Positions 35,294-45,948 of a DNA stretch of 64,000 nucleotides are shown here, in pieces. Position numbers and translations under genes: made by a program. Where the stretch lies: NCBI RefSeq assembly GCF_027744825.2, contig NC_071334.1:2060937-2124936 (forward strand), written 5' to 3'. Positions within the stretch are counted from its first letter, which is position 1, and each line of letters begins with the position of its first letter. The DNA comes from Synchiropus splendidus. Taxonomy: Eukaryota; Chordata; Actinopteri; Syngnathiformes; Callionymidae. The notes below the pieces were generated by a model. The model saw only the letters and a program-made list of their open reading frames with translations, did no database searches and was not told the origin of the DNA.

Positions 35294-38200
35294 AGGGAGT
35301 TGACCACAGAAAGTGAAAACTCTATAGGTATTAGAAGAATGTCCAGAATAACAAGCCGACTCAGCAGAATACTGTCCCGCCTTGGGAACCCCGGGCGCTG
35401 GTAAAGCGGAGATCAGGTGAACTTGTCACTAAAATGATGGAGCCTGACTTGTTGTTTGGCCTGATGAGGATTGGTCTGGGTTGCGTCACGGCTCAGATTA
35501 CAATCCTCATGAGCAGCAAAAAAAAAAAATACAAGCTAAAATTGGTAATCCCTCGTCTACTCGGCTAAAACTCTCGGAAGAGGATGCGACGACCTTTTGA
35601 CCTCATTCTGGCCGCGGTGATGTAACAGCAGTGAACAAATATGAGCCTGACGTGGAAGCAGCACAGCAGACAGCAAGACGACCTGGATGGTGTTGACAGT
35701 TGTGTCTCAGACGGCGAGTAAATCAAGCGTGTGAGGAGTTGTCATAATGATTCCAAAGACAACACGCTCCCTCCGCTCATGTTTTCCTGGCAAACCTCAT
35801 GTCATTCCGACCTACCGCAAAGGGCGAGGTCACCCTCGGAAAAAACCCCGCGCCACTCTGCCTGTCAGTCTCCCTGCGGTCGCACTGTTCCCGGGCGGAT
35901 GTGTGAGCCAACACACACGTGAAAGTCCAGCACGAGTCAGCGGGTTCAAAGGTTTGTCTCCGTCCTCGCCTGACCTCCGGTCAGACTTCCCCGGTCAGGA
36001 TCAGCTTTACGATCGGCTTTAGGCGGGTGTTGATCTGTGAGTCAGCAGGGCTGCCTTTAATAGCATCAATGCTAATACTGGCCACGTAAACAACAACAAA
36101 AGAACAACAACAGCGCACCCCAGCCGGTCAAAGTCCACCTGACCTCACGACACCTGTCCACCAGGACGGCCTTGAACTTTAGTTGAGACGCCAAACCATG
36201 GGGCACCTGACGGTTGTGAGGCCTCATCAGGGTGGGCTCCAGGGCCTTTGTCCCAGCTCAGCCTCAATGTGTTTGCATGACGTTGTTTTCGCGGCACTCC
36301 TGTCATCATCCGCTTTTCCCTAGACTCCTAGTTCTGTTTCTCCCTCCTTCCTTCCTGTTTGCGTGGCACACGGCTGGAGCCGATCACCCTCTGCTCACCT
36401 GTGGAGAAGAACACCTGGACTCCAGCAACGTGTGCCAGATGGTCTCCTTGAGTTCTGAGGTAAAGTGGCTCTCCTCCTTCCTTCTCTCTCTGCCTGCTAG
36501 CTTGCTCAATTTTGACCACTCGCTCTGAAGCCCTGGTGCCTGAGTTCATGTTCTGTTCCTTCCTCTGTTTCTGCGTGTTTCCTGGTTTGTTCTGTGATTC
36601 ACTATTTCTGTTCATTGTGTTTTTGTCTCTCTGTTTACAGATTTAAGTTTGTTTGACTCTCGCGGTTCGGTGACGTTTGGACTCTTACTCGTACCTGTGG
36701 ACTTCTCCCGGTTTGACAATTTCAACTTCACTTTGTTTCTCCCGGTGCGGTGACTCTTTCTGTTCTGGTTTTATTGCTTAATGACTAAATATTGTACCTT
36801 GCTCCACTCCTTGCCTCCTGTAAGTTTCCTCATCACTGCACTCGGGTCCCACATGTGTCTTGACTCATCACAACTCCTTCTATTGGCACTGTTTTGGCAC
36901 ACCTGGTGGTACGGCATCACATTGGGGTCAATAATAACCAAACAAAACTTCTTAGATTGCAAACGAAAAATTTGACTCAAACAAAAAAACGTAGTAAAGT
37001 AACACATTACATTCAATGATTTTTTTTTTTTTTTTAACTTTTGTGCGGTTCATTTTTTTGTTTACAGTTCTCAATTCTTCTCCTCGCTGCTCGGACTTTT
37101 GCTCTTTTGCTGACTTTTTGCTTGAGACTTTTGACTCAAACGTCTTGCATGGGCGGGCCTTGTGAGGAATGCGTCCTCATTGGCTCAGTGCCCCAGATGT
37201 AGTTCCACTGGGAAGGAACCTTACAGTCAGTTTGACCAGGCTTCTAGTACTCCAAGTGTCAGTCTCAAATACGTTATATATGCTGTTACAAGCATGTAGC
37301 TGCTAAACTAAAACGTCTCACACACCATATGTAACGTATTTGATTTTTACATGCATATTTTTCAAAATCTTCATTTGCAACGTAAAAAGGTTGGATTATT
37401 TTTTTTACCCAAATCTGGTTCCATTAGTGCCTCAGGTATGTTTGTGGTATGTCAGGTTGAGCGGTGTTCGCGGCATGTTTATGGAGGATCTCGGCTACAT
37501 TCAGAATAGAATGTATTGCCATGGTCAGTGAGGGTTCCACCAACTAGGAAAGTGCTTTGGAATAAAGAGCCGTTAATATTCGTGGCACATTGGAGATGCG
37601 CCGCCAGTCACTTTACAGAACACTTGCAGTATGTTGCGTAGGGATGACGTATATACCCTATGAAAACACTCGGCACAGAACACATGGTGACTGCGCTCCA
37701 GCGGGCGGGACCTTCTGACAAGAGAGCAGTCTGCTGTGAACATCACAGCACAATTGGTACCGGCTGGAAAAATCTTTGGACACTGGAGAAGTAGGCTCTC
37801 AAGTCTCAGAGACTCGGATCAGGACCACTAGCAACCACAAAGGCAGGGGACGAGTCATTTCTGCGTGAGTGACTCGGAGGTGCGTTTATTTTGAAGGGCC
37901 TCTGTCTGAGTCATCTCCAGAGAGCTTTTGTTCCTGGGACGGCCGCGGCGCGCTCACGTCCTGTCAGAGTTTCGCACACAAACCGTCAGACATGTTGTGA
38001 CAAAATAAGTTCTGTTGCGCTCCGAAAAGGTCGAACCTGTCAGTGCGGCTTTGCATCACCTGCTGCGTCCGTGTTCGGATTGACTCGTCTTCTTCTGCGC
38101 GCCTGACAATTTTGGACATTTCTTTTTTTTTCTTAACTTTGTTTGGAGTCCGACTGCGCGACCTTGTTATGCTGGCGCCGCCACGAGAGCGGACCACTTA

Positions 38201-38460
38201 TCCGGGCTGTCGGGTCCAGATATCACCGGGTTTTTGTTTGGAGTGGGAGGAAGTGTGACCCCCGCTGCGTCGCCGGAGGCGAGAAGCACAGCAGTAGCAA
38301 GAGTGAGAGGTAAATGATTTGATGAAGTCAGATGAGGAGGGAGACCCACTTGGTTTCTGAACTTGACTGGAGAGCAGCAAAAGCTTTCCTGACCGCTGTG
38401 ACCTTCTGCCTTTCAGCCCCCCTCTTTGAATATTTTGCTTCTCCTTTTCACAGCCATCTT
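35294..38460. other. Non-coding stretch, T-rich to the right
   Basis: 35294-36240 is unique-looking. 36290-37140 is pyrimidine-rich on the plus strand with a T15 run (37021-37035) and TTCCTG/TTTCTG words typical of decayed retroelement ends in fish, but no family can be named. 37330-38160 shows nothing recognisable. No exon seen. Confidence 0.5.
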
Positions 38461-38775
38461 CTTTCATGTACCTGCTCTTGTGCTGAATTGGCTTTCTATT
38501 TTCTTCTTTCACATCCCAAACTTTTTTTTCTGACACAAAGCATTTTGTTACTTTGTAAAACAGCTTCACCTGAGCAGAATGATTCAATGCTTTCTGTTTT
38601 CATCTGCAACACTCGGTCTATATTATGATTGTTATTATTAGCGTTAGACTTGACTTTCTTTCCACTTGCTCTGGTCACATTTTCACTTTTGTTTTGGCTT
38701 ACTCTATCATATTATTTCATGGATCTGTTTTACAGTCCTGCCTTCATTTTCATCAGACTTCTATGAGCAGAGTAA
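38461..38775. repeat. Diverged duplicate of 42154-42490
   Basis: The two segments share ordered blocks: TACCTGCTCTT, GCTTTCTATTTTCTTCT, AAAGCATTTTGT, GTTAGACTTG/GTTAGACGTAG, CCACTTGCTCT, TTTTACAGTCCTGACTTG or TTTTACAGTCCTGCCTTC, and GACTTCTATGAG. Clear homology with many substitutions and small indels. It may be a dispersed repeat or an old segmental duplication. Confidence 0.7.
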
Positions 38776-39938
38776 CTTTGTATTGACTGAACAGAATCAA
38801 ACTTCTATTTTACCAATACAAGTGACTTTATTAAACCAACTATGACCCATCATCCCCCCAAACTGATTTCTGCATCTTATCACAGTTATTCTTTGAGATA
38901 ATTTCATCACCATCTCTCTTCCCACCAATCACTATAGTGATGGATGTTTCCTTTTGCCTGTTTGACTTTGCTACAAAAACTATTTAATGCTATTTTTTCT
39001 TCTTTCAACTGAAGTGGGAGTGTTTTTTTCTCCTCCAGGTTTTAACACTAAATATTTGAAGCATTAATTTGACTGCGATACGAGAATGATTTATTCACAA
39101 GTTCACCTTTTTTTGTTGTATTTTCTCACTATTTACCTCATTTTTTTTTAGTAAAATGAATCACTTTCAAAAACCGCCGTTCTCCTTTGTGTCAGCTGAA
39201 CATTCACCGTCATCATTTTCTGGTTCTTTTTTTTGTGGCATATGCTACATCTATTTTACAGCCCAGTCAAATGAGTCATAATGAAGATTTTTAAATCTCA
39301 TTTACATGGCATTTATAGTCCGGGACTGTGAAACCCAATAATCCAGTGACCTTTCATTAAAATAACCTGCAGATTAAGAAGCGGCCGAACGTTGATCCCA
39401 AATGTTCATTGATGAAAAAAGGCCGACCGTTTTCATTTGCACGGGTCGGATTATTTTCAGATTTGACATTTTTAAATGGCATTTGCAGCGAAAGACGTGG
39501 AACACACACACTCACTCGCGCAGGTCGTCTTCATTAACCCTGCTAATCAAGGCTCCAGCGTGTGCGCTAATTGCCGTCTTCTAATCCGGATGGCGAGTAA
39601 TTAATCAAAGGTGAAGTCAAAACCGTCCATCTTCACTGCTTTAATTTTGTTGTTCCCCAGACAATTTTTGTTTTCCTCCTCCAGCTTCACAGCAACGCAG
39701 CTGGGCCCTGCCTTCCTGATTTCTGCACCTTGGTTCCGACCTGCGTTGCCCGATGGTGGCGTCTGGTCTTCTGGTAAAGTTCTCCCTCCTGTGTAGTACT
39801 TCTCCTGTTCATTGGTACTGCATCAGTGGATTGTGCGTGCCTGTCAAGTTTTCTGCCTCTTTCTGACTTTCTGCTTCTGCTGTGATTCTCAGGTGAGTGT
39901 TTGTTTACTCACGTTTTGCTTTCTCCGTTTTTTTTTCC
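38776..39938. other. AT-rich non-coding stretch with a possible regulatory segment
   Basis: 38780-39260 is T-rich. 39270-39620 is repeat-poor and contains homeodomain-type and TCF/LEF-type words (GAGTAATTAATCAAAGG near 39593), so it could be an enhancer. No exon seen. Confidence 0.4.
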
Positions 39939-40165
39939 TCGTGGGAACCAATTCTTGACAAAACACTATCCTCGTGGGGACCTCTTGCCGGTCCCCACAG
40001 CTCCAAACCTCAATTTGAGGATGAAGACTTCAAAATAACAAGGTGATTATAACTGGGTTCCAGTTTGGTCCAGAGTCCTGGTTCAGGTGAGCCACGTGTT
40101 CTGGAGGGTTAGGTTTAGGGGGAGAGGCTGGGGACAACCAGAGGTCCTCACAAAGACAAACTAGT
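39939..40165 (+). repeat. TG-linked dispersed repeat, copy 4
   Basis: Full-length-looking copy: CAATTCTTGACAAAACACTA, GGATGAAGACTTCAAAATAA, CCAGAGTCCTGGTTCAGGTG, GGGGAGAGGCTGGGGA, then GTCCTCACAAAGACAAACTA and a (TG)n run at 40167-40180. It lies in tandem with copy 5. Confidence 0.85.
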
Positions 40166-40197
40166 CTGTGTGTGTGTGTGTCTACCTGCTTGATCCT

Positions 40198-40420
40198 CAT
40201 TTGTCACTTCTTGACTAAACACTATCCTCATGAGGACCTTATGTCAATGTGGGGACCCTTTATCTGGACCCCGCGAGGTGAAGCCTCAGCTTCAGAGGAA
40301 GACTTCAAAATAACTGGGCTCCAGTTTGGTCCAGAGTCCTGGTTCAGGTGAGCCGTGTGTTCTGGAGGGTTAGGTTTAGGGGGAGAGGCTGGGGAAAGGG
40401 CGATGGCCATGAGAAACCTC
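40198..40420 (+). repeat. TG-linked dispersed repeat, copy 5
   Basis: Tandem neighbour of copy 4. The segment from CCAGTTTGGTCCAGAGTCCT to GGGGAGAGGCTGGGGA (about 80 bp) differs from copy 4 at only two positions, far closer than any other pair, which indicates a local duplication rather than two insertions. Confidence 0.85.
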
Positions 40421-41267
40421 ACAGGGATTGCAATCACGTGTTTGTCTGTTCTGTTCTTTGGGCCTCGTGTGGTCGACTGAATGAGTCTCCTTGTTTTTAG
40501 GCTTGACTTTGATTGGATGCTTTCCTGGTTTGTCTCTTTTCTTCCATTATTGTTCATGTTTGAGTTTTCCTTTGTTGTTCATGACGTTATTTAAACCTTC
40601 CTCTCGTTGGTCCGAGTGTTCCTTCACAACGATTTTTGGGTCTGGTCCTCCTGAGCCAACATTCAACGGTTGTTTGCTTCGTTCTCAGTTGTCCAGGACA
40701 AAACAGCAGCTGAAATGTGGCTGCTTGAATTTGAACCTGAACCTTTGCACGCGGCTATGTTTGCCAGCTTGACTCGTTTGAGATCCAAACTTCTTGTTTG
40801 TCTGAGCCTCTGAGGCGGCGGTGAGTGTAATATCAGATATGGATCGTCTCCACAAGCGGGTCGGACCTCCGTCACCGCCGACTCATCACTTATTAAACGC
40901 GGCTTCAGAGATGAAAGCAGACTCGCTCGGCGCCTCCGCAGCCAGGGGTCGATTCTCCTCCGGATCGATGGATAGAAAAGGTTGCCCCGGACCCACGAAC
41001 AATTTGGTCGGAACTATCGACGGCGAAGAAGTGAGGAGGCGTGAGCCCTCTTTCACCTCCACTCCCTCCATCAGTTCGTTGATACAAGGTGCCTGAAACA
41101 TGAAGATATAGCCCATCTGTTGGTCAATACTGGTTCAGGGTAGAGGCCTGTTGGTGCATGGTGGAGCTTTTACGTGCCCAAAGCAACCCAATAGTGGAGC
41201 AAACTTTCAAACCATTGAAGTCAAGTTACTCAAAATCTAGAGCTGTAAGTAAAACAAAAAATGAATA
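40421..41267. other. Non-coding stretch, no gene seen
   Basis: Pyrimidine-rich to about 40760, then a unique segment (40800-41100) with mixed composition. Open frames on both strands are short and unrecognised. Confidence 0.5.
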
Positions 41268-41929
41268 CAGTGGTGCCTCGGTTTTCAAACGTCTCGGAAT
41301 TGGAACAAAAATTTAGAGATTTTTTTGCTTCGGATTTTGAATGAAAATCCAGAACGCCCCCGAAATAAGCCGGAAAAAACATAATGTGCGTGGACTGATC
41401 AGCTGACCCACGACGCGCTTTGTTATTGTCCCGTTAGCTCCATTTACTGACTGTTTTTTCTTCATATTGAGGTGTAAAACCTTTCCTGTCTCCACACTGG
41501 AGCGTGGTAGAGTGTCACAGGGGAGGTGCTGGAGCGCTCACTCCAGGGTTTGATGTCCTGTTGTGGGCTGGAGCTGGGACAGGGATGAGGCCAGTCTGGG
41601 ACAGAGCGTGACTTGGTTTATGACTTTGTCACAGCCAAACTGCACAGAAGCGCACATTCAGAGCTGGACACGCACTGGGCACCTCTTCACTTCTGGAGAG
41701 ACGTCACTCACTCGGCAACCCCTCCCACATGCAGCGGCCACACACATAGAGGAACAGCCACCTGCAGCAGACACTCTACATTCACTCCTACAAAAGACTA
41801 GTTTAAGGCTTGGAACGCATTGTTGCTTTTTCCATTCATTGTAATGGGAGAAATCGATTCTGATTTTGAACAATCGGTTCTCGAACGGCCGTCTGGAACG
41901 GATTGTGGTCGAGAACCCAGGTACCACTG
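41268..41929. mobile_element. Non-autonomous pogo/Tigger-like DNA transposon
   Basis: Left terminus CAGTGGTGCCTCGGTTTTC. The right terminus, reverse-complemented, is CAGTGGTACCTGGGTTCTC (three mismatches in 19). TA dinucleotides flank both ends (41266-41267 and 41930-41931), the target duplication of Tc1/mariner-pogo elements. CAGTGGTACCTCGG ends are typical of pogo/Tigger. The length is 662 bp and there is no transposase frame, so it is a MITE-type deletion derivative. Confidence 0.85.
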
Positions 41930-42116
41930 TATATTGAAAGATCAAAAAATGTGACAAATATATATACTTGATTTTATGTATCCATAGAACTGAATATTGT
42001 TTTTCATGTTGTTTGTTGTTTTACAAAGTATCCATTTTTATTTTTTTACATGGTAATTTTGTCACTTCATATTTTCTGTTTACTTCGTATTTGTCTTACG
42101 GTATAATAATAATAGT

Positions 42117-42548
42117 GAGACTTGAATAAAGGCAGAAATAAGATGACAAATGATTCATTTACCTGCTCTTTTGCTGCTGAATTTGCTTTCTATTTTCTTC
42201 TATTCTTGACATTCAAAAAAAATGTTTTCGTTTGTTTTGATTTTTGAGCAAAGCATTTTGTAATTTTGTAAAATCATCTTTAAACCGATCATAAGGCTTC
42301 AATATTTCCCGTTTTTGTCTGCAGCACTTGATTTGTTAGTATTATTATTATCATTATTAGAGTTAGACGTAGTTTTCCCCCACTTGCTCTCATTACATTT
42401 TCATGTTAGTTCTTATTTTATTCTATTATTTTATGGATTTATCCATCTCTTTTACAGTCCTGACTTGATTTTTATTTGACTTCTATGAGTAATGAATAAT
42501 AATCGGACTTGAATAAACTTATAAGGCAGAAATATAATGACAAAATGA
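42117..42548. repeat. About 390-bp unit bounded by direct repeats
   Basis: GACTTGAATAAAGGCAGAAA (from about 42119) recurs at about 42508 as GACTTGAATAAA-CTTATAAGGCAGAAATA, followed in both places by ATGACAAA. The 42154-42490 segment homologous to 38.5 kb lies between them. This suggests a repeat unit of roughly 390 bp present in at least one and a partial second copy. Confidence 0.55.
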
Positions 42549-42639
42549 TGATGAAAACACTAAAATTCAAATACCATATTACGTTTCATGGATAATTTAA
42601 ATCAAGTGTAGACTTGCTGTCCATTCATGGGGCGTGGTC

Positions 42640-42765
42640 ATAATGTGAGGGCTGAGGGACACCCTGGACAGGCTGCCATCACACGTTGCCATACAACCCC
42701 TCACACTGACAATTTAGGCTCAGCCTCAGTTTACTGCAGGAAGAAACCAAGACCAAACAGAAGAG
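42640..42765 (+). repeat. Diverged copy of a widespread teleost interspersed repeat
   Basis: ACACCCTGGACAGGCTGCCA, then CCTCACACTGACAATTTAGG and GCAGGAAGAAACC follow the order of a very common fish repeat (CACCCTGGACAGGTCGCCAG ... CAATTTAGAGT ... GGAGGAAACC). The copy is old and truncated; I do not assign a family name. Confidence 0.5.
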
Positions 42766-45177
42766 GTTCGAGGTTGAAACCCAGCATTCAGACGGCCGCT
42801 GTGAGGAAACTAAGCCACTAAAGTCATGCTACCTTCAAGGGGACCCATACAAGGAAGGACCAGCTCACCTGTCCAGAATCCCACCCTCTCTCCTGAGGAC
42901 GCTACAGGCACAGTGTTGAAGGCCTTGTGGATCGACTCCTCCAAGCTCATGGACCAGAAGACCGTGAAACCTGGTGTGCTAGCTGGTCCTCACAGGACCG
43001 TCCATGACAAACATTCAGTCCCGGTGCAAGTGTGGCACCATGCCTGACCTGGCTGAGACTTGGAGAGTGAGTCCACTGTTTGGTTTTGACTCCTGACCCC
43101 CTCCTCCGGACGGCCTGGGGAAACCCTCTGAGTCAGGCAAGTGGGTCAAGAGTGAGGCTGAGAGGATTAGAGGCAGGGTCTGGACACTTGGAGAGCACAG
43201 CAAGGCTGATCAGATCACCCGGTCTCAGCTGCTCGGCAGCACAATGAGGTCTTTGACTGAAGTCAGGTGACGGCATGAGACCTTCTGGTGGCTCCAGAAA
43301 CAGATACTGACATCATTTGTGTGGAAGAAAGTCACATACTGTATTATCTTTGGGTCAGTTCAGGTCGTGCAGGAGGGAGTCCGGAACCCGTCACACACTG
43401 GGACATTCCTGCGCCACTCTGACCCGAGAGACAGCCTGAGGTCCAAGGCTACGACCTTGCCCTGACCTTCACAGACTGACAGTCCTCTTCAAACCAGCCC
43501 CATAAACCGAACAGGGCCTGTCGAGCTAACCCATCACCGGTCGTAATGCCGGGCTGTGACCAGAACCTTCAGGGCCAGACAGGTGAGTCAGAACAGACGT
43601 CCGTGAGGTAGAGCGCGGCGAGTGAGAGGACATGTGCTCTCCACAGGAGGAAGTGACTCCTGGCCAGAGATGAGGTCAGAACAGCCGGGCAGACGCTGAC
43701 CACCAGACGGCACCGGCAGGTGGAGAAAACAAGCGCTGATGTCAGGATCCGGCCGCTGAAGCAAGACTTTACCGTCTCGGTCCAGGTTCGGCTCCCACTT
43801 TGTTTTGATTCACGCTCAATATTTCATTATTCTGACTTATTTTATCAAAGTTTGAACTCTAACAAGGATTCATTTTGTTGAGCATCTTAACTCTTCTGAG
43901 GATGTAAGTGTAATGTAAGTGAATGACAAGCCGAGCGCCTCACTTTTCTTTTCTCTTCTTTGTTCTGCACCTATTTATGACTCAATATCACAGAATCCCG
44001 ACTTGTGACCTCCATATTCTGACCAACCATTCAGTGTCAAACATCACTTGTATCTCATTTATTATTCTTCCTCAATATCTTCTTTCTTCCTACTTTGACT
44101 CAGTAAATCATCTTCCGACTTGGTCTCTGGATATTCCGACTTCTGAGTGCCATATGCTGACACAGTACTATATGCTATTCACTGAGGGAACTGAAGATCC
44201 TGCCTTACTGTTGTGGCTGAGCGTCTCAAGAGTCTCCTGACGGAGGAGCACATAATTCTGACTTCCGATCAGATCATATCGAAGGCGTCCTCTCAGTTCA
44301 CAGGAGCTGGATGAACACGTTCACCAGCTTTGATTTTTGCTGCTGTCGGTGTGAAGAGAAGAAGGTGGGGAACTTGTCACCAGCAGTTTCTGCACAAAGG
44401 CACCGAAAACACTGGAGTCAGAAAAGTGCTGACTCAGCACGTCCTCTGTTCACTCTGACTCGTGCCCTGGTTCTTTTTAAAGACTCATTTGTTTGTCATT
44501 TGTTTAGAATCAGTCCACTGGCCTCGCCAGGTCATTTTTGCAAATGTCCGACTCTTCCGTAGAACGTGTCCACACAAACACCAGGAGGACAACAGTGCTT
44601 GAGACGCAACGGCAACATGATTGTGAGATCTCGCCGTGTCCTCAACACGTGTCCTCAACACAAACCTCAACAACTCTTTTACACGACCTTATGACCAGAG
44701 GCGTCATGGCCTTCAAAACACGATGGCATGGGAGAGACAGCTTTGACTCATGGATCTCCAGCAGTCAGAGTGAGTCGCCACCTTCAGACAGGAAGCGGGT
44801 GAGACTCGTGGAGTCCCGGTGGCATGTGACAGGCTGAATGTCCTCTCTTGTCGTCGCCTGATGTTTTATGATCTGGTCGAGTCACAGCAACGCAGCTAAT
44901 CTGTTGCCAGCTCCGCCGCTCCGCGTGATCGGCCACACGGAAACTGCTAACGGCCCCATTACGACGCTCCATCAGCACCCTCGTATCGCCGGAAGGTCAA
45001 GGGCGCTTTTTATGAAAGCTGCGGGCGATTACGAGTCGCAGGGCGATGGTTCTCTCCCCTCGCTCGCCAATAAAGAGAAGGGCTCACCTGTCCTTCTCTC
45101 GCCTCAGGGTTTATGGGCTTCGGTGGCTGAAGTCCTCGGGAGGACGCGGGCACACACACTCCCCCACACGTTCGTCT
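42766..45177. other. Non-coding stretch, no gene seen
   Basis: Unique-looking sequence, T-rich at 43800-44260. 44840-45150 is repeat-poor and mixed in composition, possibly regulatory (impression only). (CA)n-like run at about 45150-45165 leads into copy 6 of the TG-linked repeat. Confidence 0.5.
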
Positions 45178-45375
45178 TTTTATCTTTGTGAGGACCTCCC
45201 ATGGCCAGCCTCTCCCCCTGACCCTAACCATCCACAACACATGGCTCACCAGCACCCAGGACCACACTGAACCCAGTTACAATGACCCAGTTGTCATCCT
45301 CACATTGAGGCTAGATCCAGCCAAATCTCCCCCCAAAGTTATACGGTCCGTCTTCACAACTTCCAAGACAACAAA
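45178..45375 (-). repeat. TG-linked dispersed repeat, copy 6
   Basis: Reverse-complement orientation: TCTTTGTGAGGACCTCCCAT, CCAGCCTCTCCCCCTGACCC, ACACATGGCTCACCAGCACC and AATGACCCAGTTGTCATCCT are complements of the ordered words in copies 4 and 5. A CA-rich run precedes it. Confidence 0.75.
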
Positions 45376-45500
45376 TCCTGGAGGCTTCCTGATGGAGGAA
45401 ACGTCCATATGACGTGCTGGCGACAGTATTGAAGTGTTGAGGATTCACTGCAAGGAATTATTTGGATGAAATATAAACAAAACCATTGGGTTTAGGATCC

Positions 45501-45506
45501 TTTATT
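45501..45506 (-). terminator. Candidate poly(A) signal for the TRIM transcript
   Basis: AATAAA on the minus strand, 443 bp downstream of the TRIM stop codon. Another AATAAA lies almost at the stop (45939-45944). If the distal site is used, the 3' UTR contains the duplicated 5' fragment (45566-45794) in sense orientation. Confidence 0.4.
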
Positions 45507-45565
45507 CAATGTGGCTGTCATAAATCATAGCATAAACAACGATTTCATACTGTGCAAGTGAACAC

Positions 45566-45794
45566 TGTCCACAGAGAAGAGAGACTGGATCCTTCAGGAG
45601 CTCCAGACAGATGGAACAGGAGAGCACTTCTCTGGTCTTCTCCATGTCACCGCTGACTGAGTCACTTCCTTCACAGGTGAGCTGCTTTTATCTCTGAGTC
45701 ACATGACCCTGCCAGCATCAGGCGTGGCACATTGTTACCGCATATTTCCAGACTTCCTTGAAACCACGTGATGATTCTTGTATTCTTGTGTTAG
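45566..45794 (-). pseudogene. Truncated tandem copy of the TRIM promoter and first codons
   Basis: 229 bp align without gaps to 47483-47711 (offset 1917 bp) with seven substitutions, about 97% identity. The copied block contains the TATA-like promoter, the 5' leader, the ATG (45645-45643) and about 26 codons, up to the middle of the RING domain. One substitution changes residue 2 from Asp to Glu and another changes codon 22. Beyond the break (left of 45566) the sequence is unrelated, so no zinc finger can form. It lies 155 bp downstream of the stop codon of the intact gene, same strand, as expected for the next unit of a head-to-tail array that lost most of its body. Confidence 0.88.
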
Positions 45795-45948
45795 ACTGAA
45801 ACCTGTGGGATTGAAACCATAAAACCATATACGGCTTATACAACCACGCGGCTAATGTATGGATTTTTACAGGCCAAAGAGCCTCATGCTGCCAAAATAC
45901 TGAGCCTTGTCACGTCAAACCCATGAAATCACAGGCGTTTTATTGACC

